NCBI RefSeq assembly: GCF_000150955.2
Contig: NC_011691.1
Location: forward strand, 186,001-250,000
Length of the DNA stretch: 64,000 bases
Direction: 5' to 3'
From: Phaeodactylum tricornutum CCAP 1055/1
Taxonomy: Eukaryota > Bacillariophyta > Bacillariophyceae > Surirellales > Neidiaceae
Shown here: in pieces, positions 10,884-20,822 of the stretch
How positions within the stretch are numbered: position 1 is the stretch's first letter
How the letters are laid out: every line of letters starts with the position of its first letter
Translations under genes and position numbers: made by a program
Notes under the pieces: model-generated
What the model saw: only the letters and a program-made list of their open reading frames with translations
The model's database searches: none
What the model was told of the DNA's origin: nothing

Positions 10884-11644
10884 TTAGATGCTACCAGTTA
10901 AGCTATTAAATTTGTTGCTTGCAATCAACCGTGTCATGGTATTCATTCCTGTCAAAGCAGAGGTTGCAATCCAGTCTGTTACAGTGCTGTATGTGGCCAC
11001 TCTGTGATCAAAGCTGGCAGCACCTTCTATAAGTCCTTCCATAATTGTTCCCATGTTGCCATAGCATGTAACTTCCACCCCAACATTGTTTGAAACTTTG
11101 GCAGCAGCCAAGCTTCCTGATAGATTGTACAGGCCATGAATAACAAGCCATTTAGTATGTCTTGGGAGGCTGATGAGCACAGGTTTGTTGGCTGTAATAA
11201 GGGAACTTAACTTTGATCCGTCACTGATGGCTTGTGAGCAGCAAAGTTCTGTTTGCCGGAAGCGAGGAAGCTCCTCTTTTGTAATCCTCCGGCCAAGGTC
11301 CCTCAGTATCTGGCAGCTTTTCCATCATTGTCAACATCTGAGTCTTTACGACAGTGTGCATCAACCAGTTCTTTCAGTTCAGTAGGTAGCCAGTCAATTG
11401 AATTAGCAACTTTTGTCACCTTCACCAAAGCTTGTTCCTTTGTAAGCATTTGATCTTTGACTGCTGCACCAAATTTTTCAATAGCTTCATCTACAACAAC
11501 GTAAGGGTCATGTTCCTTCCCATTTTGCAGAATCCGGAGTGGTGGATATGCTACAAGCTCACCATATATTTTAGACATTATTTCGACTTGGACCATTGTT
11601 GGCCTTGTGGACTTGTCTTGTTCCGTCTCCAAGCATTGAAGCAA
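10884..11644 (-). pseudogene. Transposon-internal coding remnant, two offset frames
   Basis: On the minus strand a protein-like frame runs from 11644 down to 11303 (113 codons, rich in VVVDEAIEKFGAAVKDQ-type helical sequence) and stops. A second frame, open from about 11330, continues to 10884 with LISLPRHTKWLVIHGLYNLS and TCYGNMGTIMEGLIEGAASF. The two overlap at the end of the first and are one frame apart, so they look like one gene with a frameshift, or less likely an unrecognised intron. I do not recognise the family. It could be a transposon accessory gene or a captured host fragment. Confidence 0.4.
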
Positions 11645-11817
11645 ACACTGACTCTTTTACTGTAGATGCAACAAAATGACTATGTGCAAAATGAAAAGGA
11701 CGGTGTTTGGTATATCTCGCGGCGTCGGGGATGTGCGAGAGGTTGCCATTTCTGGTACGGTGCTTTCGGATCTACCGTGTGGGAAAACACTGGTGCACAG
11801 CTCATGACCAGCAAAAG

Positions 11818-12005
11818 GGGGGTGAGCACAGCTCACACCCGCGGCTCCAGCAATCCAACACAAGAATGACTAAGGACTTTTGGAAATTATTTTATTTAGG
11901 ACAGAAGAATATCATTCTCTCAAGGAAGAATGTCAATTTCTCGACCAATCAGAGCATCCGAACGCGCATAGGAACGCGCATAGTCGAACGCGCATAGAAT
12001 ATCTG
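11818..12005 (-). repeat. Right terminal inverted repeat
   Basis: Mirror of the left repeat, ending in ...GAATATCTG next to the second copy of the 9-bp target duplication. It contains the same three CTATGCGCGTTC units in reverse. Confidence 0.9.
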
Positions 12006-12317
12006 TTGATTCTGTTGGGATATATTTATATAGGCAAAGATCACCGACACCAGAGGTTTCTAGCGTACCATTAACTATAAACGAACTTTCCGTAAATCAT
12101 CCATTTGTAAACAGCTACCTGTTCTATTGACTCGGACGAGCCACTCCCTAGTTTACTCCCTTAAGGGGCCAAACCACTTTATGTAAAGATAGACAGGTAT
12201 TGTTACCACACAACCGTCGACAACATGGGAACTAACAGTATGCCATACAGTTAAGAAGTTATTTCTATTCCGACTATCTCTGTATCTCTTCCACACACAA
12301 AACTCATTCTAAGATTG
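12006..12317. other. Intergenic flank between transposon and GH5 gene
   Basis: About 310 nt of AT-rich sequence at the 3' side of the glucanase gene. No gene seen. Confidence 0.5.
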
Positions 12318-14180
12318 CTAGACGGTAATGCCAACTTCCTCGATTTGTTCGTAGTCGGCCTGTTTCGTCGACCGTTGTCGTTGCCAACGCCACCCGGCAC
12401 CCACAACCAGTAGAATAAGCAAGACAGTGCCCAGCATCCAGTGCGACGGCGTTTGGTGCGACGGAATGGTGGGCACTCTTCCCGCCGTATCGTTCTCGCT
12501 GATGCTATCGTTGTATTGCTTGCGACCACCCCCACCGGACAACAAACTCTGCCCGTGCGAGACCACCACATCGTCATCCAGAACTACACCCTGCCAATTG
12601 TTCGCGTCATCGTCCGTCGGTGGTGGAAATTCGTCAATAATCGACGGATCGTCATCGGTTTGAAAAACTATCTCGTAGCACGTCCCGAATTCTGCTTGCG
12701 CCGGCGTGTGATGCGAGGCGGGCAGGACGATCCACCCCTCCTCCACACCCCGCAAAAAGTCCCATTCCGCAAAGGCCCCGCCTTCCATTTTCAAAGTCCA
12801 GTAGAACCAGCCCGCGCCGACGCCCACGTCGGCCGCTTCGTACGCGACCATTTGCGCGTGAACAAAGTGGCGCAAGAAATCTTGACGTGCCGTTGACAAC
12901 GTACGGTTCATACGCAACGCCGTTCCGTGCGTGGCAATGTGTGCCATGATCGTGTCCAGCATCGCCACGGGCAAGGTGTCCGTGGCCGCGCTCCACTCAC
13001 CAATCAATCGCTGGACGCCGTCCACGCTAGGTGTGGCGTTGTACACGGGGGCGTCCGTGTAACAGCAACTCGCACTGCCGGAATCGGAAAGTCGGGCGTG
13101 ATATTCGGACTGGCAAGTGTAGGCAATGTGTTGACGGGGGCTGAGAGCCCGGGGGTGTTCGGCAAAAACGTGGTAGTAGTGGCTATCGAGGTAGGTATGG
13201 TTGTACCGGGATGGATCTAGCCACCAGGAGCCGTCATTGAAGGACATGGCGGAAAAAAGATCGGAAACGTAGACCGCTGTTTCGGGCCCCAAGGCTTCCC
13301 GGACGATATCCAATCCTTGGTCGATAAAGTCCAGGTACACGTCGCGGGGACAGTCCTTGAAGGGTTCGTTCAAAAGGCCAAAGCCGGTCACGACGTCCCC
13401 GTATCCTTCCCGCACAATCTCGTCCACAACGTCTCGAATGACCATTAACGACCGCGCCACGTTGTGTGGTTCATCGGCCCATCCCCGACACGAAACGCCC
13501 GGCAGCTGTTGCCCAGAATTGTCGAACCCATTCTGCGAGCCCGGTGCCGTGTGAATGTCGGGCCATACCTTCAATCCCAGTTCGCGACACCATCCGAGCG
13601 CACGGAGAAAGTACCGCCAGCGAGATCCCACAATCCAAGGCTCCCCGTCTTGGACATCTCCCATAATCCAGTGTGGAATAGGAATTCTTACGTGCGTGAC
13701 TTTGGCGTCGACGAGGCGCTCCAAATCGGAGCGGCTGAGAAAGTAACGGAAATGGTAATCGAGCCACTGCGCTCCGATCCGGGGATCGGGAAAGGCGGCG
13801 CCCAAATTGTACTCGTCAAAGGGATAATCCATATTACCATAGACGTTGGGTTCCTGGACGGGTTCGCATGTATCCCGAACGTCGCTACAGAGCTGATAGT
13901 CGGGATGCGTCACGGGTGGGGCGCCGAGGGCGTCAGCGTACCAACAAAAGTCTCCCCGTAAGTGACACGAGGTAATGGCAAACTGGTACGGGACAATGTA
14001 GCGTTCCAATGTTAACCAACCACCAACATTGACGCCACGAATCCAGGCTTTGTCCCGCGACGTCACGATGGGAGTGGCGGGCAGCGGCAACGTCTCCGTA
14101 ATTGAGGGCGGTGTCGGTAATGCGTAGTCGTCATGGTGTTCATTGTCATTCGTAATCGTTGCATCTTGGACAGACACCAT
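12318..14180 (-). CDS. GH5-family exo-1,3-beta-glucanase, membrane-anchored
   Basis: The ATG at 14180 gives 620 residues; the frame continues upstream without a better ATG, so an additional 5' exon is possible. The sequence follows fungal-type exo-1,3-beta-glucanases: RGVNVGGWLTLERY near the start, HVRIPIPHWIM, the acid/base glutamate in GLLNEPF (Glu272) and the nucleophile in LIGEWSAA (Glu395), then GWFYWTLKMEGG. Several Cys and NxT/S sites suggest an extracellular or luminal domain. A hydrophobic segment (MLGTVLLILLVVGAGW) followed by a basic tail at the C-terminus predicts a type I anchor. No N-terminal signal peptide is visible in this frame, which supports a missing 5' exon. Likely substrate: beta-1,3-glucan such as chrysolaminarin or wall callose-like material (inference). 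Confidence 0.88.
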   Translation of the reverse strand: MVSVQDATITNDNEHHDDYALPTPPSITETLPLPATPIVTSRDKAWIRGVNVGGWLTLERYIVPYQFAITSCHLRGDFCWYADALGAPPVTHPDYQLCSDVRDTCEPVQEPNVYGNMDYPFDEYNLGAAFPDPRIGAQWLDYHFRYFLSRSDLERLVDAKVTHVRIPIPHWIMGDVQDGEPWIVGSRWRYFLRALGWCRELGLKVWPDIHTAPGSQNGFDNSGQQLPGVSCRGWADEPHNVARSLMVIRDVVDEIVREGYGDVVTGFGLLNEPFKDCPRDVYLDFIDQGLDIVREALGPETAVYVSDLFSAMSFNDGSWWLDPSRYNHTYLDSHYYHVFAEHPRALSPRQHIAYTCQSEYHARLSDSGSASCCYTDAPVYNATPSVDGVQRLIGEWSAATDTLPVAMLDTIMAHIATHGTALRMNRTLSTARQDFLRHFVHAQMVAYEAADVGVGAGWFYWTLKMEGGAFAEWDFLRGVEEGWIVLPASHHTPAQAEFGTCYEIVFQTDDDPSIIDEFPPPTDDDANNWQGVVLDDDVVVSHGQSLLSGGGGRKQYNDSISENDTAGRVPTIPSHQTPSHWMLGTVLLILLVVGAGWRWQRQRSTKQADYEQIEEVGITV

Positions 14181-14765
14181 GGTTCCTACGTTGTTTTGTC
14201 GAAGAATGGACACGAATTTGGAGCGAACGAATGTATGGCGTTCGGGTATTCGATGGCGAGAATTGTTGGCCTTGGTTTTGTGCGGGACTTCCTGGACGAC
14301 TTGCTTTCGGAGGGATACCGTCCTTTACTGTTCGTTGATGTGGTGCTTGGGTAGTAGCTAACTGTACGAGACTGGTGTATCTCAGCAGTCAGCAGTCAGC
14401 AGTCAGTTTGTCGATCAATTCCTCGGAGTTTTGCCGGAACTATTTTAGGCTTGGAGCTCGTTCCGCCGTAGCTCTCTTTCGAGTCTTTTGTTCGCACACA
14501 CAGTCCGGCGACGTGCGGATGGGAAGATCGAACCACCCGGATCTACCGAGCCGATATTCTACGACTCGATTGAGATCGCGGAAATGGAGACGTTTGTATG
14601 CGTCCGCACGTCCGTGGACCGCCAAGTTGAACCTCGCGATCGATCCATTCTCACTCCTTCTGGACGGTGAGTCCAAGCCAAAGTGTCCATCGATTGGTTC
14701 GTTGATTGAATACCAGCGAGTGCATTTTGCTGGATTGTATACTGCTTGCTTTGGCTCGGACCAGT
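14181..14765. promoter_or_regulatory. Divergent region between GH5 and UROD genes
   Basis: 585 nt between two head-to-head genes. A short tandem repeat of AGTCAGC (three copies, about 14385-14406) lies inside. A signal-peptide exon for the glucanase could be hidden here on the minus strand, but I could not define one. Confidence 0.4.
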
Positions 14766-16181
14766 ATGCGACTCGGTGTGGCAATTAGGGCGGTGCTGTC
14801 GTTGCAAGCGGTTGCCGCGTTTGCTCCGACGCCCTTCACCATGACTGCCGTTTCGCGGGGTCAAATCCTCATCCAATCCTCGTCGGCCTTGATCGTATCG
14901 GCTGCTCAGAGTCCCGCGGAAGATTTGGAATTGACTCGCCAAGTTATCCTCGGTCGTTTGCAAAACTCACCGACACCGGACGGGGCGAACGGTGACCCGG
15001 TCGTGGCGACGATCCCGTCACCGTCCGTGACTGTCGACCGCACTGTCGATGACGACGACACCAATAAGAGAACCGACCGACCGCAGAACGATCTCCTGTT
15101 GCGTGCCGCAGTCGGAGAGAAAGTCGAACAAACACCGCTGTGGCTCTTCCGTCAAGCCGGTCGGCATCTTCCGGAATATCAGGACTACAAGGCGCAAACG
15201 AACAAGAACTTTTTGGAACTCCTGGCGTCTCCCGCCTGCGTAGCAGAATGTACCATGCAACCCATCCGTCGGTACGATTTGGATGCGGCTATTTTGTTTT
15301 CCGATATTCTGGTCGTCCCGGAGGCACTCGGGATCCAAGTCACCATGCCCGGAGGCGTCGGGATTCTCGTTCCCGAGCCACTCACGTCGCCGGAAGAAGT
15401 ACACACGCGACTCCCCTCCATCGACCAGATTACTCCCGACTTTGTGCAAACTAAGCTCGCGCACGTCATTGAAGCAGTCCGGACGATTCGCACGCAAATG
15501 GCGGAAGAAAACAAATCCATTCCCTTGATTGGGTTTTCCGCAGCCCCCTGGACACTCATGTACTACATGGTGGGTGGGAGTTCCAAAAAGAATACCGAGC
15601 TCGGTGTGACTTGGTTGGAGGACTATCCGGAGGCGTCTGGAGACCTGTTGGCGCTCTTGACCAAAATTGTGGTGGAATACATGGACGCGCAAGTACTGGC
15701 CGGAGCACACGTGTTGCAAGTCTTTGAAGCCATGGGTATGATGATTGACGACGTGAACTTCGAAAAACACGCGTTGCCGTGTTTGCGAACCATAGCGCAA
15801 GAGCTTAAAACACGCCATCCGGATATTCCGCTCATGGTGTTTTGTCGGGGTGCCTGTCACCTGAACAACCAACTGGTTGGCCTAGGATACGATGTCATCA
15901 CGATGGACGGCAGTGTGGACCGCACTACGGTAAGGCAGCAACTAGGCAACACTGTCACGTTACAGGGCAACTACGATCCGGCGGAACTTATTGAAGAAAA
16001 CGGCAAAACGGTCGAGACGGTCCGAGCGACTGCGAAAAAATTGCTGCAGGAGCTGGGACCCCAGCGACTGATCGCCAATCTAGGTGAAGGGCTGGGTGGG
16101 AAAGAAAGCCCGGAACTTGTGGACGCCTTCGTCAAGGCGATTCACGAGGAGAGCGCCGCCATGATTCTTCAAGATAGCTAG
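14766..16181 (+). CDS. UROD: Uroporphyrinogen decarboxylase, plastid-targeted
   Basis: The 471-residue enzyme decarboxylates uroporphyrinogen III to coproporphyrinogen III in the heme/chlorophyll pathway. The frame opens at 14706, but the ATG at 14766 starts a clean signal peptide, MRLGVAIRAVLSLQAVA, followed by AFAP, the classic diatom plastid cleavage motif, so this start is preferred. The core carries LWLFRQAGRHLPEY with the RQAGR substrate-binding block (about residue 130), AAILFSDILVVPEALG with the catalytic-site aspartate, and IGFSAAPWTLMYYMVGG. A long linker rich in Thr/Asp/Pro precedes the core. Single exon; catalytic blocks intact. Confidence 0.95.
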   Translation: MRLGVAIRAVLSLQAVAAFAPTPFTMTAVSRGQILIQSSSALIVSAAQSPAEDLELTRQVILGRLQNSPTPDGANGDPVVATIPSPSVTVDRTVDDDDTNKRTDRPQNDLLLRAAVGEKVEQTPLWLFRQAGRHLPEYQDYKAQTNKNFLELLASPACVAECTMQPIRRYDLDAAILFSDILVVPEALGIQVTMPGGVGILVPEPLTSPEEVHTRLPSIDQITPDFVQTKLAHVIEAVRTIRTQMAEENKSIPLIGFSAAPWTLMYYMVGGSSKKNTELGVTWLEDYPEASGDLLALLTKIVVEYMDAQVLAGAHVLQVFEAMGMMIDDVNFEKHALPCLRTIAQELKTRHPDIPLMVFCRGACHLNNQLVGLGYDVITMDGSVDRTTVRQQLGNTVTLQGNYDPAELIEENGKTVETVRATAKKLLQELGPQRLIANLGEGLGGKESPELVDAFVKAIHEESAAMILQDS

Positions 16182-16232
16182 GTCGAAAACTAGAATCAGA
16201 CCTGAACTCAGAACAATAAAATTATCTTATAG

Positions 16233-17646
16233 CTAATCATGTTGGAGTGGTAAGCCTTTGCAGGTGTCGTTTATTTTCGTGGACGTGACCGAATTCTCCA
16301 ACGATTGAAATGGGCTTACGAACGGTGATAGTCTAGGAAGACAGTGGTTGGCAAGGTTCCTTTGCATGCGGGGAGGAGTAGGTTTGGGTGGCGTCGGGAT
16401 GAGTGGAGCCATAAGCATGATCTGGTCTGCGCGTGTGTACTCTGTAGTCTCGGCCTCCGTCGTCTCGTTAAAAGGCGTCTCGATATCGCACATATTGACC
16501 GAGAGCTGGGAGTATACAAGCATCTCAGTATTGGATGGTAGGACTGGCAATCGTTCGTTGTCATCTCGTGTAGCGCTATACAGATGCTGATCATGGTGGA
16601 GTAGCGGTACCGTCGGCAAAAAGCAGCCGTTCCTGCTGTGAAACTCGGTAAAATCGAGACATCCATTTTTGCTGTCAGCCATTGACCTAGGTAAGACTTT
16701 TGAGCGACGAGAAAAATCATGGTTGCCAGGGGAAACAGCATGCTTTCCCAAAAGGCGCAATGTTGGAGGTGAACTTGAATCGATATCCCCCACAGACATT
16801 TTTTTACTCTGAGTCGGCTGCCGATAGAGGACGTGCTGAGGTAGTTGCACCGTGTCGAAGGGAACGGGCGCTGGAAGGATCCAAGTGGGATCGCCCACAT
16901 TTCTTGATTGAGAATGAGTAAGCTGTTTCAGGCCCGTCGACATCTTGCTTTCAACAAATTGGCTGTATGCAGTCTCGACCTCTTGTGCCTGTTTGGGCCA
17001 CTTAGGTTGCTGACTTCTCTGATTATTCGACACAAATTTTGAATCGTAGAATTCGCGAGAACCCTCTTTTCGTTTTGAAACAGTCTGACTGTCCTCCTCT
17101 TGATTTTCCCCTGCTGGATGAATAGATGATTGGGTTTGTGGCTCGCTATGTGAAAGATCGACAAAGTAGAAAGGCCCTCGGTGATTTCTGAGTTTTGGAT
17201 GGTTGTTCAGTTCTATCAAAGTCAACCGAGTTCGTTTCGCTGACCAATAGCCGTCGCCATGAGCTCTCACAAAATTTGAGAAAGACACCCAAGTGCTATC
17301 CTCCAAATGAAAGTCTGGTGGTAGAAATCGCACCGTATCGCTTTTACGGCTATGGTTCGGGATCTCTCCGGCGTTGACGCTGGCTGACCATTTTTCTACG
17401 TACTCGACGAACATTTGCTGGACGGCAGCCTCACGCTCGAGAGCTCTCTGTATTACAAACGCATGTCAAAGTATTTGAGGGAATAAATTGGTTTTGGTTC
17501 TGTAAAGGCTTCTTTCACAGCGAAAATTCGTGAGAACGAACCTTTCCAAAGTGGTCCAAGGTCGCAAGCGCATCAGTGTTGTGATGCCAGGGGTTCGCTT
17601 CATTCTTTCTTGGTTTACTATGGATCTCTTTCCTTGGAGCGGACAT
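16233..17646 (-). CDS. Hypothetical protein, two exons
   Basis: Exon 1 runs 17646-17542 (35 codons, starting MSAPRKEIHSKPRKNEANPW) and exon 2 runs 17447-16233. They are joined in phase 0 by a 94-nt GT-AG intron, for 439 residues. The join makes a continuous N-terminal helix (TDALATLDHFGK then RALEREAAVQQMFVEYVEKW), which is why I prefer it over the internal ATG at 17414. The rest is polar and low in hydrophobics, with one aromatic block (GDGYWSAKRTRLTLIEL). No domain, membrane segment or targeting signal recognised. It may be a soluble nuclear or cytosolic protein; function unknown. Confidence 0.6.
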
Positions 17647-18548
17647 TCTTTATTTGGACACAGCGTCTGAGGGAATGTGGTAAGGTATACGCTACTCTGT
17701 AGAGAGAGAGAAGTCAGCTGCATTGTAATCCGACAGCATTGGGTGAAAACGCCTCCATTCGACAACTGTTTTCTCGTGGAGCCATCAACTTTGGCGTTTG
17801 GAATTCGTTTGACGTGTGTATCATTCAAATTTAAACACGGCGAGAGCTCCACGAGGTTTCACTGTTATGTCAAGATGATAATGAGGACCACTGTCAGTAC
17901 AGTCGCCTATATACAAATATCAGTTGACCATTATTTTCTACTACGCCAAATGCAGAAGATTCCAGCCATCTTTCTTGATCCCATTCCAGCCATAGCTGCT
18001 TTTGGCAAATAGCGTCGACCCAGTGATAGAAGCGTAACAGCCCGTTTCGCAGTTGACAGCAGCCGACTATAGCCGAGTAGACGCTGAAGACTCACTGACC
18101 AGCGCAGCACGCATATGAAATTGACTGGCTTGGAAGTCCATTCCGCTTCGCCAGCACATATCATTTATACGAAAAAAAGACTTCGGCAGTGTTCCTGGGC
18201 TGGACAAATTATCTTATCCAGAGACCAGAAAACACGCAAAAATCGAATAGCGTTTCTGTCGGGTAACAATAAGAATGCCCGATTTTCAAGTATAGGCCCG
18301 AAGCAGATGATAAGAAATTGGGTCTTACTGGTACATTTTTATTCATGCGGGAACGATGTTATTGATTTCATTTCGAAAAAGGCAAATACTCCTATAGATC
18401 CAGGTCATTGATCACCTTGAATTTACTTTGTTTGTCGTGCTTCTCTAAGACAGTCTGCAAGAGATGCTCCAAATTACACCTCAACATGGACATTTACAAT
18501 AGTGCAGTGACGAACGAACTTGAACAGTGAATTCTCGTTACCTCTCAG
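17647..18548. other. Intergenic region
   Basis: About 900 nt. The part next to 17647 is the upstream region of the minus-strand hypothetical gene. Scattered short frames do not look like protein. The 5' end of the next plus-strand gene may lie in its last 100 nt. Confidence 0.45.
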
Positions 18549-19172
18549 AAACTCTCGCTTTGCGTGCATGCGATTGATTCTTTACTGACAGAGACAGTTT
18601 CCGCCTTACCAACTGGTATACCGATTCCGGAGCGGCCCCTCCGTCCCATAAAAAAGAGACGCCCCACATTCACAGCCAACCTCGCCCAAATGCCTTGCAT
18701 CAGCACTACCGCACCGACCTCAAGTCCATCTTCCACTACTACGCTTTCCGCGAGTGAAGCTCCCAACGATGCCGGCGGCAGCCCCCAAGACTTCCCTTCG
18801 AATATGAGCCTGATCTCTTTGCTCGTGCGTGGAAACATCCATCGCGCATCAAAGATGAAGGGGATTACTACTTCTGGAATTGCCGATTACGAGCGAAGTC
18901 GCCAATCACCGTCTACAGATCTGATGCTTTCGGAATGGAGCGCAAACGCCGGCGAAGGCCAAACGAGATACGACCACAATGCTAGCACATCTGTTTCTTT
19001 GGTGGGTAGTGGCGGAGCCTTCTACCAATCACTGCATGACGTACTGGAGTCGACGTTGCAAGAGCTTGATTGCATTTCCGACTGTATTGCTTTGGAAACT
19101 ACGTCAACTCAACTTCGACAGAGAAAGGGAACCAGTCCTCAATTTGACGCCATGTTGTTTGCCCGGCAGTGA
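18549..19172 (+). CDS. Hypothetical Ser/Thr-rich protein, 5' end uncertain
   Basis: An open frame of about 207 codons ends at 19172 and has no ATG near its beginning. The first in-frame Met is at 18690. A possible acceptor (CCTCTCAG) at 18548 suggests an upstream exon that I could not fix. The protein has a basic Pro-rich block (IPERPLRPIKKRRPTF), then Ser/Thr-rich linker, then a helical end (FYQSLHDVLESTLQELDCISDCIAL). No known domain. The helix-forming C-terminus and consistent codon use make it likely to be a gene, but I would not assign a role. Confidence 0.4.
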   Translation, partial: KLSLCVHAIDSLLTETVSALPTGIPIPERPLRPIKKRRPTFTANLAQMPCISTTAPTSSPSSTTTLSASEAPNDAGGSPQDFPSNMSLISLLVRGNIHRASKMKGITTSGIADYERSRQSPSTDLMLSEWSANAGEGQTRYDHNASTSVSLVGSGGAFYQSLHDVLESTLQELDCISDCIALETTSTQLRQRKGTSPQFDAMLFARQ

Positions 19173-19817
19173 TTGACCTCACAATAGCTAGCGATATAGA
19201 AGGGTTGAATAAGACGACGTATAGCGCAAATTATTTATCGATCCATTCTCCTTTTTGATGTATTATTTGTTCCCTTGTGTTCCGGCAAGGTAGTCGCGTT
19301 TTGAAAAGACGGCAGTTGTACCCGTATGCAGGTGCTTTCAGAAATTGAATGGATGACCCTGGCGCCATCCTACTCATACTTCAATTTCTTGATGATTGCT
19401 CACCACATAAACCGTCGATTTCGAAGGACTGGTGTCAAAATTGTCCGATGGATGTAGGGAGAACGTGAATTGGCGCCAAAGATGTAAGTTTGCCTTGGTC
19501 AAACGTTCGAGTATTATTCGGACCAAGAGAGAAGGCTCCGATTCTCCGAAACCGGGAGTGCGTCTAACTTCTATGTAACAAGTCAAGCATGGAAGACAAT
19601 TCTTTCTCCGAATCCGGGCGCACGGCAGACTTCGGTGTTGAGATTTCCCGTGGTTGGCGATCGTCGCAAAAAGGGGGCCGAAATTTGTGAGTTTCCTGTT
19701 GATCCGTACTGGAAGTCTCCATAGAGAGCAATTACCTGCCTTTGTTTGGATTCCCGAAACGTCTCACCATCTCTGATTCACCAGCTTTGTCACAAGGAAG
19801 GAAACACAATAGTGTCC
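19173..19817. other. Intergenic region
   Basis: About 645 nt between two plus-strand genes. No convincing frame or RNA seen. Confidence 0.45.
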
Positions 19818-20822
19818 ATGGGTGCAAAAAGAAGAGGCTTGACAATCATGTCGTTTTGGATTCTGATCTTGGACTGCAACACAAGTTTGAGGAAAATTCA
19901 CGGCCTGTTCTTGTCTCCTTGGCGGCGCCGTACCTTGTCAATAGGACCCTGTGGACTTCGCAACGTCTCATCTCGGTCGTCTGAAGTCTCGACACGGTAC
20001 ACCATTACGTCCTGTCCTCCGACCGATACAGAAACGTTGCGTACCATTGTGGAAAAGCACGTCCGGAGTTTGGATCGGTTTCTGCAAGCTAAGCCAGTAG
20101 CAGCGCATACGCTCCGGGCTTTTCGTCAGGTGCACGATGCAGTACCCGTGGATACCCCCATCATCCTCGACAGTGGTTGTGGAACTGGTCGATCCTCACT
20201 GCATCTCGGAAGGTTGTACCCCGACGCCGTCGTTCTGGGAATTGATCGCTCCGTGGCGCGCTTGTCCAAAAATCCGAACTTCCAAAGTTCCGTCGCCAGC
20301 GATGATGGGCCATCGGACGACGCGCTGTTGGTTCGACAAGCCGCCGATAACGTTTGGCTTGTACGGGCCGAGCTGGTGGACTTTTGGCGTTGTTGTATCG
20401 ATGCTGGATGGGAATCGTCCATAGCGCAACACTTTGTCTTGTACCCGAATCCGTATCCCAAAAAAAGTCGTATCAAGAGTCGGTTGTACGCACATCCGGG
20501 ATTTCCATTGCTGCTGCGCCTAGGTGGGGACCGACTGACTGTCCGATCTAATTGGCGTACCTACTTGGACGAATTCTCCGCAGCGGTCCATACAGCTGCT
20601 GCTTGTCTCTCCACCACCCCAGACGATGGTGACACCAGGGATGAGGTCGACGGTAAGACTGGAGTATATGGTAAAAACTATGCCCAGCGGTATCTTGCAT
20701 CTACGCAAGAGGAAGCTAAACTACTGGATCCGACTCTGATACCATGGACCAATTTTGAGGAAAAATACCACAATGTTGGCGAGCGTACGTACGAACTTGT
20801 TCTGAAGCCTATCTCGAAGTAG
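19818..20822 (+). CDS. TrmB-like tRNA (guanine-N7) methyltransferase
   Basis: The 334-residue product from the ATG at 19818 has a Rossmann SAM-binding motif I (LDSGCGTGRSSLHLG, Asp118 region), VVLGIDRSVARL as the acidic strand-2 motif, and the TrmB signature block YPNPYPKKSRIKSRLYAHP (about residues 208-226), corresponding to the PDPWPKKRHHKRR-like segment of bacterial TrmB. SNWRTYLDEF follows, as in TrmB. The wild-type enzyme methylates G46 of tRNA. The extra N-terminus (FWILILDC, then basic residues) could be an organelle presequence. The second Pro-Trp of the usual motif is Pro-Tyr, so a related but not identical substrate is possible. A decayed copy lies 1.2 kb downstream. Confidence 0.75.
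   Translation: MGAKRRGLTIMSFWILILDCNTSLRKIHGLFLSPWRRRTLSIGPCGLRNVSSRSSEVSTRYTITSCPPTDTETLRTIVEKHVRSLDRFLQAKPVAAHTLRAFRQVHDAVPVDTPIILDSGCGTGRSSLHLGRLYPDAVVLGIDRSVARLSKNPNFQSSVASDDGPSDDALLVRQAADNVWLVRAELVDFWRCCIDAGWESSIAQHFVLYPNPYPKKSRIKSRLYAHPGFPLLLRLGGDRLTVRSNWRTYLDEFSAAVHTAAACLSTTPDDGDTRDEVDGKTGVYGKNYAQRYLASTQEEAKLLDPTLIPWTNFEEKYHNVGERTYELVLKPISK

Larger units (their letters stand above)
9468..12014. mobile_element. MULE-like DNA transposon with 188-bp TIRs and 9-bp TSD
   Basis: The element itself is 9477-12005 (2529 bp). Its ends are 188-bp inverted repeats that differ at a single base by eye, both starting CAGATATTCTATGCGCG. The nonamer TTGATTCTG flanks it directly on both sides (9468-9476 and 12006-12014), the expected target-site duplication. 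A 9-bp duplication with long inverted repeats is the hallmark of Mutator-like elements (family knowledge). The interior has several short open blocks but no recognisable MULE transposase, so it is probably non-autonomous or decayed inside. Near-identity of the two ends suggests recent insertion. It sits between the AP2 gene promoter and the 3' side of the glucanase gene. Confidence 0.85.

Noticed and set aside
9477-12005. LTR retrotransposon
   Set aside because: The end repeats are inverted, not direct, and there is no pol-like sequence.
15018-15872. Long minus-strand frame of about 285 codons
   Set aside because: It lies wholly antisense to the well-supported UROD gene and has no protein-like features.
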